The notes beneath the pieces are model-generated. The model was not told the DNA's origin, did not search any database, and saw nothing but the letters and a program-made list of their open reading frames with translations. DNA of 64,000 nt from contig NZ_CP016162.1 in the NCBI RefSeq assembly GCF_001941865.1, positions 4,153,501 to 4,217,500 on the forward strand, in the 5' to 3' direction. Origin of the DNA: Pseudomonas alcaliphila JAB1 (GTDB lineage: Bacteria > Pseudomonadota > Gammaproteobacteria > Pseudomonadales > Pseudomonadaceae). The translations under genes were made by a program, and so were the position numbers. How positions within the stretch are numbered: position 1 is the stretch's first letter; each line of letters opens with the position of its first letter. Below are positions 45,860 to 56,637 of this stretch, in pieces.

Positions 45860-45887
45860 AAAACGCCCCGCAATGCGGGGCGTTTTT
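45860..45887 (+). terminator. Rho-independent terminator
   Basis: AAAACGCCCCGC/GCGGGGCG followed by five T, 17 bases after the 68-residue gene. Confidence 0.88.
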
Positions 45888-45904
45888 CGTAGCGACGCTA
45901 GGAA

Positions 45905-46489
45905 TTACTGCAGTAGAACCTGGCCAATGGTCGGGTCCTTGAAGGCGCGGGTCAGCGCATCGCTGAGCACGTCACCCACCAGCTTGGTGTTGGTCTGCTG
46001 GTTCGGGGCGGTGCCGAAACGCTGATTCAGCGAAGCACCGTAACGACCGGTGTAGCGACGGCTACCGCCCTGCACGTCGGCGCGAATGGAAGCGGAGATA
46101 TCTGCCTCGGTGACGTACATGCCTTCTTTCGGCGACTGGTACTTCAGCTCCGCCAGGGTGATGGTCAGCTGCGGCGCGTTGTAGGCATTGGCCGACGGGG
46201 TGAAGCCGAGCAGACGCACGGCAGCCTCGGCCTCGGCCTGTAGCTTGGGCAGTACGTGCTCGCTGCTCACGCTGATCGAACTGGTTTCTGGATACAGGCC
46301 ACCGCGGGTACCAAGCACCGGCGAAGGACGGCCATCGACCACGCGCACCACCACCGGTTGGCCCTGACCCACGGGAGTCAGTGAGCTGGTGAGCTTGGGT
46401 TGCGGGGTGAGTTGCTGAGGGCTGAGGGCGCAACCGGCCAGAGTCAGGCTGGCGGCAGCAAGCAAGGCGATCAACGCACGGTGCAGCAT
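45905..46489 (-). CDS. YajG-family lipoprotein
   Basis: The ATG at 46489 is chosen over 46495 because GGAGAG lies six bases before it; 194 residues with lipobox SLTLAG-Cys. The mature part has VVVRVVDGRPSPVLGTRGGLY and the family region ASIRADVQGGSRRYTGRYGASLNQRFGTAP. It would be anchored in the outer or inner membrane. Function of the family is poorly known. Confidence 0.88.
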   Translation of the reverse strand: MLHRALIALLAAASLTLAGCALSPQQLTPQPKLTSSLTPVGQGQPVVVRVVDGRPSPVLGTRGGLYPETSSISVSSEHVLPKLQAEAEAAVRLLGFTPSANAYNAPQLTITLAELKYQSPKEGMYVTEADISASIRADVQGGSRRYTGRYGASLNQRFGTAPNQQTNTKLVGDVLSDALTRAFKDPTIGQVLLQ

Positions 46490-46655
46490 GCTCATCTCTC
46501 CGAGTGAGGTAAAAGTGGCCGGCAGTATACCCAGCGCGGCCTGAGGCCGACAGTGGTGCAGCATAGGACCGTCAGCACAGCGTTGCGGTTCCTGTCATCA
46601 GCCTGTCACCACGCCCTGGCATAAAGGCACCCGTCATCACGCTGGAGCCTTCACC

Positions 46656-46886
46656 ATGCTGTTGCGCCGCCTGTTCAGCCGCGCTCGCCCGATGCGCCAT
46701 TTTGCCCTGATCGATGGTCAGGGAATTTGCCGCGCCCTGCGGCAGATGCAGGAACACCCGAGCCAGGCTGGCTGGGTGGAAGTTCGCGAGCCGAGCATCT
46801 CCTGGCTGGGCTCCCCCTTGCCCGCCAGTGCCCGGATCACCCCGGTCGTCACACACGCACCAGCCGCTCGCCCGTTGGCGGCCTGA
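46656..46886 (+). CDS. Small conserved hypothetical protein, 76 residues
   Basis: The ATG at 46656 is preceded by GCTGGAGCC. The N-terminus is arginine-rich (LLRRLFSRARPMRHFALID), then GICRALRQMQEHPSQAGWVEVREPSISWLG, which has the look of a real, conserved cytosolic protein. It is possibly a genus-specific regulator; no motif was recognised. Confidence 0.6.
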   Translation: MLLRRLFSRARPMRHFALIDGQGICRALRQMQEHPSQAGWVEVREPSISWLGSPLPASARITPVVTHAPAARPLAA

Positions 46887-47350
46887 CCGGCGGAAGAATA
46901 AAAGTCACGCCGGGGCGATCAATTTCCCCTCATTCACCGTTATAATCGCGCCCCGATTATAAGGACGTCTCCTGATCGGGCCGCACGACCTCGCCGATGC
47001 AATGTCATCGCCCCGCCCCAGAGAGTCGCCCACTTCGAGCTGCCGCTTCCGGCCAGCCGCTTTCAGCCCATATGCAGAGCCGATCGCAGCCATGCATTGC
47101 ATGATTTGCACGGGCAAAAGCGCGCCGAGGCAGTCGAGCTTTTGAGGTTCACCGCTCCAAAAGAGCGTGAAAAAAACGGTTTTTACAAACTTCACAAGAG
47201 TGTGGCGAACAGATGAACAGTTTTGCGTCCGCAAATCCCAGCCTTGACCCTCCCCGCCGAACGACAGGGCATCACGCCTGAGTCTGCCGGTATCGCCCTG
47301 AAAGGCCGAACGGCCGTCCATCTGGTGCAGTTTTTCTTGGAGAGAGGTTA
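46887..47350. other. Long leader region of mqo with a 9-bp inverted repeat over a -10 box
   Basis: TTATAATCG/CGATTATAA (46940-46962, 5-base loop) includes TATAAT, a possible promoter -10. If this starts mqo transcription, the leader would be about 390 bases long and could hold regulation or a small RNA. AGAGAGG before the mqo start is its ribosome site. No protein gene was seen. Confidence 0.4.
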
Positions 47351-48850
47351 ATGGCGCATAACGATTACCAAAGCGTAGATGTGGTGCTGGTTGGCGCTGG
47401 CATCATGAGCGCGACCCTGGGCGTACTGCTCAAGGAACTCAACCCCGGCATCACGCTGGAAGTGGTGGAGCTGCGCGAGTCCGGCGCAGTGGAAAGCTCC
47501 AACCCCTGGAACAACGCCGGCACCGGTCACGCCGCGCTGTGCGAGCTGAACTACACCCCGGAAGGCGCGGACGGCAGCATCGACATCAAGAAGTCGGTGA
47601 ACATCAACGCCCAGTTCGAGGAGTCCAAGCAGTTCTGGGCCTACCTGATCGAAAAAGGCGCGATCAACGCGCCGAAGACCTTCATCAACCCGGTGCCGCA
47701 CATGAGCTTCGTGCGCGGCAACAGTGGTATTGCCTTCCTCAAGAAGCGCTTCGAGGCCCTGCGTCAACATCACGCCTTCGCCGAGATGGAATACACCGAG
47801 GATCGCGCCACCATCGCCGAATGGGCGCCGCTGCTGATTCCGGGCCGTGATGCCAACGAGCCGCTGGCGATGACCCGCGTGCAGGCCGGTACCGACGTCA
47901 ACTTCGGCGCGGTCACCGAGCAGATGCTCGCCTACCTGACCACCCAGCCCGACGCCAAGGTCACCTGCAACCAGAAGGTCACCGACCTCAAGCGCGACGG
48001 TGAAGGCTGGCTGGTGGATATCAAGGACACCCGCTCCGGCGCCACGCGCCAGCTCAAGAGCAAGTTCGTCTTCCTTGGCGCTGGCGGCGGCGCACTGCCG
48101 CTGCTGCAGCTGTCCGGCATCCCCGAAGGCAAAGGCTTCGGCGGCTTCCCGGTGAGCGGCCAGTGGCTGCGTTGCGACAACCCTGAGATCGTCAAGCAGC
48201 ACCAGGCCAAGGTCTACAGCCAGGCTGCCGTCGGCTCACCACCGATGTCGGTACCGCACCTCGATACCCGCGTGGTCGATGGCAAGAAATCCCTGCTGTT
48301 CGGCCCCTACGCCGGCTTCACCACCAAGTTCCTCAAGCACGGCTCGTTCCTTGACCTGCCGCTGTCGGTACGCCCCAACAACCTCGGCCCGATGCTGGCG
48401 GTGGCGCGCGACAACATGGACCTGACCCGCTACCTGATCAAGGAAGTGATGCAGTCCGAGGAACAGCGCCTGAACACCCTGCGCGGCTTCTACCCCGAAG
48501 CCAAGGCAGAGGACTGGCGCCTGGAAGTCGCTGGCCAGCGCGTGCAGATCATCAAGAAGGACAGCAAGAACGGCGGCGTGCTGCAGTTCGGCACCGAACT
48601 GGTGGCTGCAGCCGACGGCACCATCGCCGCATTGCTCGGCGCCTCGCCGGGTGCCTCGGTCACCGTGTCGATCATGCTCGACCTGATTCGCCGTTGCTTC
48701 CCCGAGCAGGCCAAGAGCGACGACTGGCGCAGCAAACTGGACGAGATCTTCCCGGCCATGGCCGATGTTCTGTCCAGCGACGCCGCGCGCTACCACGAAG
48801 TGCAGACGCAATCGAATCAGCGCCTGCAGCTCGACATCCCCAGCGCCTGA
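47351..48850 (+). CDS. mqo: Malate:quinone oxidoreductase
   Basis: The 499-residue protein begins with an FAD-binding N-terminus ([24 protein letters not shown]) and continues with the family stretch [21 protein letters not shown] near residue 52, [19 protein letters not shown], and [30 protein letters not shown]. It is a membrane-peripheral flavoprotein that oxidises malate to oxaloacetate and gives electrons to quinone in the TCA cycle. A strong terminator follows at 48862-48889. Confidence 0.97.
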   Translation: MAHNDYQSVDVVLVGAGIMSATLGVLLKELNPGITLEVVELRESGAVESSNPWNNAGTGHAALCELNYTPEGADGSIDIKKSVNINAQFEESKQFWAYLIEKGAINAPKTFINPVPHMSFVRGNSGIAFLKKRFEALRQHHAFAEMEYTEDRATIAEWAPLLIPGRDANEPLAMTRVQAGTDVNFGAVTEQMLAYLTTQPDAKVTCNQKVTDLKRDGEGWLVDIKDTRSGATRQLKSKFVFLGAGGGALPLLQLSGIPEGKGFGGFPVSGQWLRCDNPEIVKQHQAKVYSQAAVGSPPMSVPHLDTRVVDGKKSLLFGPYAGFTTKFLKHGSFLDLPLSVRPNNLGPMLAVARDNMDLTRYLIKEVMQSEEQRLNTLRGFYPEAKAEDWRLEVAGQRVQIIKKDSKNGGVLQFGTELVAAADGTIAALLGASPGASVTVSIMLDLIRRCFPEQAKSDDWRSKLDEIFPAMADVLSSDAARYHEVQTQSNQRLQLDIPSA

Positions 48851-48861
48851 TCGTCACGCAC

Positions 48862-48889
48862 AAAAAACCGCCCTTCGGGCGGTTTTTTA
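48862..48889 (+). terminator. Rho-independent terminator of mqo
   Basis: AAAAAACCGCCC-TTC-GGGCGGTTTTTT, a strong symmetric hairpin that could also end the convergent creA transcript. Confidence 0.9.
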
Positions 48890-48894
48890 TGGGG

Positions 48895-49356
48895 TTACTG
48901 CTGACCCCAAGGCAGGATCGGAATGGCCGTCACCGCATTCTGCGGGCTACCCTCGATCACCCGGTCGCTGTAGACCAGATACACCAGGGTGTTGCGCTTG
49001 CTGTCGAAGAAACGCACCACCTGCATGGTCTTGAACACCAGCGAAGTGCGCTCCTTGAACACCTCCTCGCCGTCCTTGAGCGTGCCCTTGAATGCAATGG
49101 GACCAACCTGGCGGCAGGCGATGGAGGCCTCGGCCCGATCCTCGGCCAGGCCCAGACCACCCTTCACCCCGCCGGTCTTGGCACGCGACAGGTAGCAGGT
49201 CACGCCGTCCACCTTGGGGTCATCGAAGGCCTCGACGACGATCTTGTCGTTCGGCCCAACCCATTTGAACACCGTCGACACCTCACCGATGGTCTCGGCC
49301 AGCGTCAGGCTGGGCAGCATCAGCAGGCTCAGCACATATCCCTTGAACAGACGCAT
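48895..49356 (-). CDS. creA: CreA family periplasmic protein
   Basis: The 153-residue protein has a signal peptide ([20 protein letters not shown]), then [39 protein letters not shown], the hallmark of CreA, and ends TAIPILPW. The function of the family is unknown. The gene follows proB by nine bases on the same strand and is probably read through from the obgE-proB transcript. Confidence 0.93.
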   Translation of the reverse strand: MRLFKGYVLSLLMLPSLTLAETIGEVSTVFKWVGPNDKIVVEAFDDPKVDGVTCYLSRAKTGGVKGGLGLAEDRAEASIACRQVGPIAFKGTLKDGEEVFKERTSLVFKTMQVVRFFDSKRNTLVYLVYSDRVIEGSPQNAVTAIPILPWGQQ

Positions 49357-49365
49357 ACATGCTCC

Positions 49366-50484
49366 TTAGACGAGAATCAGATTGTCGCGATGCACCAGCT
49401 CCGGCTCATCGACATAGCCCAGCAGCTTCTCGATGGCGTCCGACGGCTGGCCGATGATCTTCTGTGCTTCCAGCGCGCTGTAGTTGACCAGGCCACGCGC
49501 AACCTCACGGCCGTCAGGCGATACGCAGACCACCATCTCGCCACGGCGGAAGCTACCCTGCACCGCCTTCACCCCCACCGGCAGCAGACTCTTGCGATCC
49601 TGGCTCAGCGCCTTCACCGCACCGGCGTCCAGCACCAGGGTGCCACGGGTCTGCAGGTGGCCAGCCAGCCACTGCTTGCGCGCCGCCAGCAAGCCGCGCT
49701 CGGGCGCCAGCAACGTGCCCAGACGCTCGCCCGCCTTGAGCCGCGCCAGCACCTGCTCGATGGCACCGCCAACGATCACCGTATGCGCGCCGGAGCGCGC
49801 AGCCAGACGCGAAGCACGCAGCTTGGTCTGCATGCCGCCACGGCCCAGCGCACCACCGACGCCACCTGCCACGGCATCCAGTGCCGGATCATCGGCGCGG
49901 GCTTCGAAGATCAGCTCGGCATCGGGGTTGTGGCGCGGGTCGGCGTTGTACATGCCGTCGCGGTCGGTGAGGATCACCAGCAGATCGGCTTCCACCAGGT
50001 TGGCTACCAGCGCGGCCAGGGTGTCGTTGTCGCCGAAGCGGATTTCATCGGTGACCACGGTGTCGTTCTCGTTGATCACCGGGATCACGTCGAGATTCAC
50101 CAAGGTGCGCAGGGTACTGCGCGCGTTGAGATAGCGCTTGCGGTCGGAGAGATCGTCGTGCGTCAGCAGCACCTGTGCGGTACGCCGGTTGTGCTCGGCA
50201 AAGCTCGACTCCCAGGCCTGCACCAGGGCCATCTGGCCAATGGCGGCAGCGGCCTGCAGCTCGTGCATCGCGCTAGGTCGGCTGGTCCAGCCCAGGCGGC
50301 TCATGCCGGCTGCCACCGCGCCGGAAGATACCAGCACCAGTTCCACGCCCTGCTCACGCAGCGCGACCATCTGCTTGACCCACACCGCCATGGCCGCACG
50401 ATCCAGGCCACGCCCGTCGGCGGTCAGCAGCGCGCTTCCGATCTTCACCACCCAGCGCCGCGCGCCGGTCACCTTGTCACGCAT
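49366..50484 (-). CDS. proB: Glutamate 5-kinase
   Basis: The 372-residue protein has the amino-acid kinase fold with [16 protein letters not shown] near residue 14, [16 protein letters not shown] near 53 and [18 protein letters not shown] near 135, and a C-terminal PUA domain ([21 protein letters not shown]). It makes glutamyl-5-phosphate in proline synthesis. The gene lies downstream of obgE in the usual rplU-rpmA-obgE-proB order of pseudomonads. An obgE terminator lies between them. Confidence 0.96.
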   Translation of the reverse strand: MRDKVTGARRWVVKIGSALLTADGRGLDRAAMAVWVKQMVALREQGVELVLVSSGAVAAGMSRLGWTSRPSAMHELQAAAAIGQMALVQAWESSFAEHNRRTAQVLLTHDDLSDRKRYLNARSTLRTLVNLDVIPVINENDTVVTDEIRFGDNDTLAALVANLVEADLLVILTDRDGMYNADPRHNPDAELIFEARADDPALDAVAGGVGGALGRGGMQTKLRASRLAARSGAHTVIVGGAIEQVLARLKAGERLGTLLAPERGLLAARKQWLAGHLQTRGTLVLDAGAVKALSQDRKSLLPVGVKAVQGSFRRGEMVVCVSPDGREVARGLVNYSALEAQKIIGQPSDAIEKLLGYVDEPELVHRDNLILV

Positions 50485-50530
50485 GATCTTCCAACCTTAG
50501 CCAGAAAATGATGGGGTCCACCCCACCTAC

Positions 50531-50555
50531 AAAAACGCCGCAATTAAGCGGCGTT
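50531..50555 (-). terminator. Terminator of obgE
   Basis: AACGCCGC/GCGGCGTT, with five T on the minus strand, directly after the obgE stop. Confidence 0.82.
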
Positions 50556-50565
50556 GGAAATTTGC

Positions 50566-51843
<1,278 letters not shown>

Positions 51844-51880
51844 CTAGCGGATTGGGCAAGCGAACCAAAGATACACAAAC

Positions 51881-51911
51881 AAAAAAGCCCCGTCCTACGG
51901 ACAGGGCTTTT
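51881..51911 (-). terminator. Terminator between rpmA and obgE
   Basis: AAAAAAGCCCCGTCC/GGACAGGGCTTTT, 16 bases after the rpmA stop, with a T-run on the minus strand. Confidence 0.82.
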
Positions 51912-51926
51912 CCAGCGCGTAGGCGA

Positions 51927-52184
51927 TTAGGCCTGAACGACGCTCACGTAGCGACGGCCGAAAGCGCCCTTCACTTCGAACTTGACCACGCCTTCGACTT
52001 TAGCGAAGAGGGTGTGGTCTTTGCCCATGCCCACGCCGAAACCAGCATGGAACTCGGTGCCGCGCTGACGAACGATGATGTTGCCGGCCTTGATGACCTG
52101 ACCACCATACATTTTCACGCCAAGGCGTTTACTTTCGGAATCGCGGCCGTTACGGGTAGAACCGCCAGCTTTTTTGTGTGCCAT
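51927..52184 (-). CDS. rpmA: Large-subunit ribosomal protein bL27
   Basis: The 85-residue protein starts [24 protein letters not shown], the typical bL27 N-terminus that reaches the peptidyl-transferase centre. It continues [22 protein letters not shown]. It is cotranscribed with rplU, 37 bases upstream. Confidence 0.98.
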   Translation of the reverse strand: MAHKKAGGSTRNGRDSESKRLGVKMYGGQVIKAGNIIVRQRGTEFHAGFGVGMGKDHTLFAKVEGVVKFEVKGAFGRRYVSVVQA

Positions 52185-52220
52185 GAGTCAATACTCCTAT
52201 AAAGGATCGGGGCCGACGAA

Positions 52221-52532
52221 TCAGGCCTGGATACCGGTGATTTTGATCTCAGTGAACCACTGACGGTGGCCCTGACGCTTCATGTGGTGCTTACGACGGC
52301 GGAATTTGATGATGCGTACTTTATCGTGACGGCCTTGCGACACGACTTCGGCAACCACTTTAGCGCCGTCTACGACCGGAGCGCCGATCTGAACGTCGTC
52401 GCCATTGCCGATCAGCAGAACGCGATCGAAAGTCACGGCTTCGCCGGTAGCGACTTCGAGCTTCTCGATCTTGAGGAATTCGCCTTCGGTGACTTTGTAT
52501 TGCTTGCCACCAGTAACAATTACTGCGTACAT
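52221..52532 (-). CDS. rplU: Large-subunit ribosomal protein bL21
   Basis: The start at 52532 gives [25 protein letters not shown] and 103 residues, the normal bL21 length; ends [18 protein letters not shown] basic region then EIKITGI. It is the first gene of the rplU-rpmA unit. The promoter is divergent from ispB in the 246-base gap. Confidence 0.98.
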   Translation of the reverse strand: MYAVIVTGGKQYKVTEGEFLKIEKLEVATGEAVTFDRVLLIGNGDDVQIGAPVVDGAKVVAEVVSQGRHDKVRIIKFRRRKHHMKRQGHRQWFTEIKITGIQA

Positions 52533-52778
52533 GGTAAATCTCCGTTGATCCTGCTCACCCAGCGCTTTAGAAAAGTCGTTATTGGCTGGCATGGCTGCTT
52601 GGGGCCGGAAGTGACACCCTTGCAATTGCGTAAGGCAGGGAAATGCCCAGGGGGAAGTTCAGGGTGCGCGATTGTACGCAAGCGCCGAACGCTTCGCAAG
52701 GGGCGCCAGTGCTTGCCTTGACAGCCCCTACCCCGCCACCTAGCATGCCGCGCAACCTCAAAGGAGCACCAGTCGCCG

Positions 52779-53747
52779 ATGCAACCCCAGGCTTTCTACC
52801 GCGTGGTAGCGGACGATTTCACCGCCGTCGATGGCATCATTCGCCAACAGGTGGTTTCCCGCGTGCCGCTGGTGGAAAAGATCGGCGACTATATCATCTC
52901 CGCTGGCGGCAAGCGCCTGCGCCCGTTGCTGGTGCTGCTCAGCGGTCGCGCACTGGGTTACCAGGCCGACGACCTGCGCCTGCTGGCTGCCACCATCGAG
53001 TTTCTGCATACCGCCACCCTGCTGCATGACGATGTGGTTGACATGTCCGACATGCGCCGTGGCCGCAGCACCGCCAATGCCCAGTGGGGCAACGCACCGA
53101 GCGTGCTGGTGGGCGACTTCCTTTATTCACGCTCGTTCGAAATGATGGTCGAGCTCGGCTCCATGCCGGTGATGAAGATTCTCTCCCACGCCACCCGCGT
53201 GATCGCCGAAGGCGAAGTACTGCAGCTGTCCAAGGTGCGCGACGCCAGCACCACGGAAGAGACCTATATGGAAGTCATCCGCGGCAAGACCGCGATGCTG
53301 TTCGAGGCCTCGACCCACAGTGCCGCCGCCCTGGCCGGCGCCAACGAGGCGCAGCGCGAAGCCCTGCGTACCTTCGGCGACCACCTGGGTATCGCCTTCC
53401 AACTGGTCGACGACCTGCTCGACTACAAGGGCGACGCGGCCGAACTGGGCAAGAACGTCGGTGACGACCTGGCCGAAGGCAAACCGACCCTGCCGCTGAT
53501 CTACACCATGCGTGAAGGCACCGAGGAACAGGCCGCGCTGGTACGCCGTGCGATTCAGAAAGGCGGTATCGAAGACCTGGAAAGCATCCGCGCCGCCGTG
53601 GATGCAGCCGGCGCTCTGGAGTACACCGCACAACTCGCCCGCGACTACGCCGAACGCGCCATTGCCTGCCTGGAAGTGCTGCCGGCCGGCGAATATCGCG
53701 ATGCACTGATCGAGCTGAGCCGTTTCGCCGTCGCGCGCACGCACTAA
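52779..53747 (+). CDS. ispB: Polyprenyl diphosphate synthase (IspB)
   Basis: The 322-residue protein has both aspartate-rich motifs: LLHDDVVDMSDMRRG near residue 84 and LVDDLLDYKGDAAELGKN near 208. The GGKRLRP substrate motif lies near 45. It makes the long isoprenoid side chain of ubiquinone (octa- or nonaprenyl). It is divergent from rplU as in other gamma-proteobacteria. A REP-like repeat and a terminator follow. Confidence 0.95.
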   Translation: MQPQAFYRVVADDFTAVDGIIRQQVVSRVPLVEKIGDYIISAGGKRLRPLLVLLSGRALGYQADDLRLLAATIEFLHTATLLHDDVVDMSDMRRGRSTANAQWGNAPSVLVGDFLYSRSFEMMVELGSMPVMKILSHATRVIAEGEVLQLSKVRDASTTEETYMEVIRGKTAMLFEASTHSAAALAGANEAQREALRTFGDHLGIAFQLVDDLLDYKGDAAELGKNVGDDLAEGKPTLPLIYTMREGTEEQAALVRRAIQKGGIEDLESIRAAVDAAGALEYTAQLARDYAERAIACLEVLPAGEYRDALIELSRFAVARTH

Positions 53748-53765
53748 GCGACGAAATCGAGACAG

Positions 53766-53831
53766 GTAGCCCGGATGCAATCCGGGGCGGGTTTACGGGA
53801 TATGACCATTCCCGGATTACATCCGGGCTAC
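53766..53831. repeat. REP-like inverted repeat (GTAGCCCGGAT family)
   Basis: Arms 53766-53786 and 53811-53831 match in 20 of 21 positions. It follows the ispB stop by 18 bases. Confidence 0.75.
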
Positions 53832-53861
53832 GGGTTCGCGATACACGGCACAGCCACAAAC

Positions 53862-53892
53862 AAAAACGCCCCGAACCAGTCGGGGCGTTTTG
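53862..53892. terminator. Hairpin terminator downstream of ispB
   Basis: AAAAACGCCCCGA/TCGGGGCGTTTT separated by ACCAG. Confidence 0.82.
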
Positions 53893-53913
53893 CGTTCAGG
53901 CCTGGCGGATTAG

Positions 53914-54053
53914 CAGGCCGTTGAAAAACGTAGGCGAGGCAGCCAGTGCAAGGCAAAAACAGGCGAAAAAGCGCAGTTTACGAGTTGTAAATGAGCATTT
54001 TGAGCCTGTTTTTAACGCAGCAATGGCAACGCAGGTAGTTTTTCAACAGCCTG
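53914..54053. repeat. MITE-like element, copy 1 (140 bp)
   Basis: Terminal inverted repeats CAGGCCGTTGAAAAAC and GTTTTTCAACAGCCTG match in 15 of 16 positions. The interior has a conserved hairpin core shared with 54894-55039. The right end abuts the stop codon of the SDR gene. No coding capacity. Confidence 0.75.
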
Positions 54054-54812
54054 TTACAGACGCAGGCCGCCGTCCAGCTCCAGAATGCGCCCCGTGTAGT
54101 AGTCGTTTTCCAGAATGTAGGCCACCGAATGGGCGATCTCGGCCGGCTTGCCCATGCGCTTGAGCGGAATACCCGAAGTCATCTTCTCCAGCGCTTCCGG
54201 CTTCATGCTGCCGGTCATCTCGGTTTCGATGAAGCCCGGCGCCACACCCGCGACGCGGATGCCGTAACGCGCCAGCTCCTTGGCCCAGACCACGGTGTCG
54301 GCAGCCACGCCCGCCTTGGCCGCGGAGTAGTTGGCCTGCCCCATGTTGCCGGCACGCGAGATCGAGGAAATGTTGACGATGGCGCCCTGGTTGCCCAGCT
54401 CGATCATCTTCGCCGCCACTTCGCGAGTGCAAAGGAATACGCCGGTCAGGTTGACATCGATCACCGCCTGCCACTGCGCCAGGCTCATCTTGGTCATTTC
54501 GCCATCTTTCACGCGGATGGTCAGGCCATCGCGCAGGATGCCGGCGTTGTTGACCAGGCCGTTGATGGCACCGAAGTCATCGGCCACCTGGGCGACCATA
54601 TGGGTCACCTGCTCTTCATCGGCCACGTTGCACAGGTAGCTGCGGGCATCGCCACCGGCGGCCTTGCAGGCAGCCACGGCTTCGTCGAGTTTTTCCTGAT
54701 TCAGATCGACCAGCGCCAGCTTGGCGCCCTTGGCCGCCAGGTACTCACCCATGGCGCGGCCCAGTCCCTGGCAACCGCCAGTGATGATGATGACTTTGTC
54801 TTTCAGTTGCAT
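54054..54812 (-). CDS. SDR-family oxidoreductase (FabG-like)
   Basis: The 252-residue protein has the nucleotide loop IITGGCQGLGRAMGEYLA near residue 10, NNAG in GLVNNAGILRDG near 88, and the catalytic serine, tyrosine and lysine in NISSISRAGNMGQANYSAAKAGV. It ends LELDGGLRL. It is probably a 3-oxoacyl-ACP or 3-hydroxyacyl-CoA type dehydrogenase; the substrate is not fixed. MITE-like copies lie close on both sides, one touching the stop codon. Confidence 0.88.
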   Translation of the reverse strand: MQLKDKVIIITGGCQGLGRAMGEYLAAKGAKLALVDLNQEKLDEAVAACKAAGGDARSYLCNVADEEQVTHMVAQVADDFGAINGLVNNAGILRDGLTIRVKDGEMTKMSLAQWQAVIDVNLTGVFLCTREVAAKMIELGNQGAIVNISSISRAGNMGQANYSAAKAGVAADTVVWAKELARYGIRVAGVAPGFIETEMTGSMKPEALEKMTSGIPLKRMGKPAEIAHSVAYILENDYYTGRILELDGGLRL

Positions 54813-54893
54813 CGCTTTATCCCCTCAAGGTGCAGCATTTACCGACCCCGCTGATGCCCGCTAACCGCTATGCTAGGGCGTCTGTCCGTTTAT

Positions 54894-55039
54894 TAGGAAT
54901 CTGTTCACGGTCTTGCGAGCTAGAGCGATACAAGGCAAAAACAGGCGAGGAAGCGCAGTTTACGAGTTGTAAATGAGCATTCCGAGCCTGTTTTTAACGC
55001 AGTAGCGCCGACGCGCAGCTGACTATGAACAGGTTCCTA
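54894..55039. repeat. MITE-like element, copy 2 (146 bp)
   Basis: Ends TAGGAATCTGTTCACGGTC and GACTATGAACAGGTTCCTA are inverted repeats with 16 of 19 matches. The core from CAAGGCAAAAACAGGCGA to CCTGTTTTTAACGCAG is nearly identical to copy 1, but the ends are of another class. It lies 25 bases before the start of the next gene. Confidence 0.75.
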
Positions 55040-55064
55040 CGGATTCTTTGCGAGGAGTCATAAG

Positions 55065-55799
55065 GTGAGCGTGAAAGCCGGCAAGCATGCACGAGAATTG
55101 CTGCTCAAGGAATACCGTGGCGTGCTCAGCACCCACTCCAAGGCCATGCCGGGTTTCCCTTTCGGATCGGTGGTGCCCTACTGCCTGGACGCCGAGGGCC
55201 GCCCACTGATCCTGATCAGCCGCATCGCCCAGCACACCCATAATCTCGGGCAGGACGCCAAATGTTCGCTATTGGTCGGCGAACGTGGCGCAGAGGATGT
55301 GCAGGCGGTTGGCCGCCTCACTTTGCTCGCCGAAGCACGACAGTTGCATGACGAGGACGAAATCGAAGCGGCCGCACAGCGTTATTACCGCTTTTTCCCC
55401 CAGTCGCGCGACTACCATCGGGCGCATGATTTCGATTTTTGGCGGCTGGAGCCGGTGCGCTGGCGCTTCATTGGCGGCTTCGGCGCCATTCACTGGCTCG
55501 ACCAGGTGGCCCTGGCCAATCCTTTCGCGGCGGACGGCAGCGAAGCGAGCATGGTCGAGCACATGAACGACGACCACGCCAGCGCCATCGCGCATTACGT
55601 CGAACTGGCCGGCCTGCCGCAACACGAACCCGCGCAGATGGCCGGTGTCGACAGTGAAGGCTTTCATCTGCGCATCGGCCAGAGCCTGTATTGGCTGCCC
55701 TTTCCCGCACCCTGCAGCAATCCCGGCGCCGTGCGCCAGGCGCTGGTGCAACTGGCCAGAGCCGAGAGCTGGCCGACCAATGGCGAGTCTTCAGCTTGA
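55065..55799 (+). CDS. Pyridoxamine 5'-phosphate oxidase-like family protein (HugZ-like, with DUF2470)
   Basis: A GTG start with GAGG upstream gives 244 residues. An N-terminal FMN-binding split-barrel region (RGVLSTHSKAMPGFPFGSVVPYCLDAEGRPLILISRIAQHT) is followed by a C-terminal DUF2470 segment (MVEHMNDDHASAIAHYVELAGL). Proteins of this plan include heme oxygenases of the HugZ type, but many are uncharacterised. The MITE-like copy just upstream could affect its expression. Confidence 0.85.
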   Translation: MSVKAGKHARELLLKEYRGVLSTHSKAMPGFPFGSVVPYCLDAEGRPLILISRIAQHTHNLGQDAKCSLLVGERGAEDVQAVGRLTLLAEARQLHDEDEIEAAAQRYYRFFPQSRDYHRAHDFDFWRLEPVRWRFIGGFGAIHWLDQVALANPFAADGSEASMVEHMNDDHASAIAHYVELAGLPQHEPAQMAGVDSEGFHLRIGQSLYWLPFPAPCSNPGAVRQALVQLARAESWPTNGESSA

Positions 55800-55866
55800 A
55801 TTAAGCGCGAAACGCCATATTTAACTTCTACGGGAAGCCCGTCTTCCGCCAAGGACACTTCGACTC

Positions 55867-56316
55867 ATGCGCGTGTTTCTGTTCCTCTTTCTGCTCTTTC
55901 CCATCATCGAGCTGGCCCTGCTGATCAAGGTCGGCAGCGCGATTGGCGTGCTGCCCACGCTGATGCTGGTGATCGGTACCGCGGTTCTCGGCAGCGTGCT
56001 GCTGCGCGTCGCCGGGGTGGCCACTGCCTGGCGCGCCCGTGAAAAACTCTCGCGCGGTGAGTTGCCCGAGCAGGAAATGCTCGAAGGCCTGCTGATTGCC
56101 GTCGGCGGCGGCCTGCTGTTGCTGCCGGGCTTCATCAGCGACATCTTCGGCGTGCTCTGCCTGATTCCCTTCACCCGCCGCCTGCTGGTGGGCAAGATTC
56201 GCCGCCGCGCCGAGGAACAGGCCCTGCGCCAGCGCGCCTTCTTCGACGACCAGGCGGCCCGCACCGGCAAGACCAAGCCCAATGTGCTCGAAGGCGAGTA
56301 CGAGCGCCGCGACTGA
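55867..56316 (+). CDS. fxsA: FxsA family inner-membrane protein
   Basis: The 149-residue protein has hydrophobic helices (VFLFLFLLFPIIELALLIKVG, ALLVIGTAVLGSVLL-like region, GLLIAVGGGLLLLPGFISDIFGVLCLIPF), the latter with the FxsA signature LLLPGFISD. The C-terminus is basic and cytoplasmic. In E. coli the protein limits F-plasmid exclusion of phage T7; its normal role is unclear. It lies before groES, as in many pseudomonads. Confidence 0.93.
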   Translation: MRVFLFLFLLFPIIELALLIKVGSAIGVLPTLMLVIGTAVLGSVLLRVAGVATAWRAREKLSRGELPEQEMLEGLLIAVGGGLLLLPGFISDIFGVLCLIPFTRRLLVGKIRRRAEEQALRQRAFFDDQAARTGKTKPNVLEGEYERRD

Positions 56317-56330
56317 TCCATACAGCACCT

Positions 56331-56387
56331 GTAGGAGCCGGCTTGCCGGCGATCTCTCTGGCTGATCGCCGGCAAGCCGGCTCCTAC
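56331..56387. repeat. Perfect 24-bp inverted repeat of the GTAGGAGC family
   Basis: Arms 56331-56354 and 56364-56387 are exact reverse complements around nine bases. REP-like element between fxsA and groES. Confidence 0.88.
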
Positions 56388-56460
56388 GCAAAGTCGTCAG
56401 GCTGCGGTGCTTACCGCGAGTGCCGCCCCCTCTGAAACGCAAAAAATTTCATCCCCGCCC

Positions 56461-56486
56461 CTTGAAATACCCTTGCTCGCCCACAT
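56461..56486 (+). promoter_or_regulatory. Sigma-32 heat-shock promoter of groES-groEL
   Basis: CTTGAAA at 56461-56467 and CCCACAT at 56480-56486, with a 12-base spacer, match the heat-shock consensus closely. It lies about 150 bases before groES. No CIRCE element was seen. Confidence 0.75.
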
Positions 56487-56637
56487 GTAGCAGTCACCGC
56501 AAGGTGCCTGCCCGCTGAGGCAGTCCGACTTTCGCGGTGCGCCCAGCGTGCCGCGCCCGGCCTCGCCGGATTTTACAAACCTGCCGACCAATCAAGAGTC
56601 GGCAAGTTGACCATTCAATTGTTAGGAGAGATCGACA

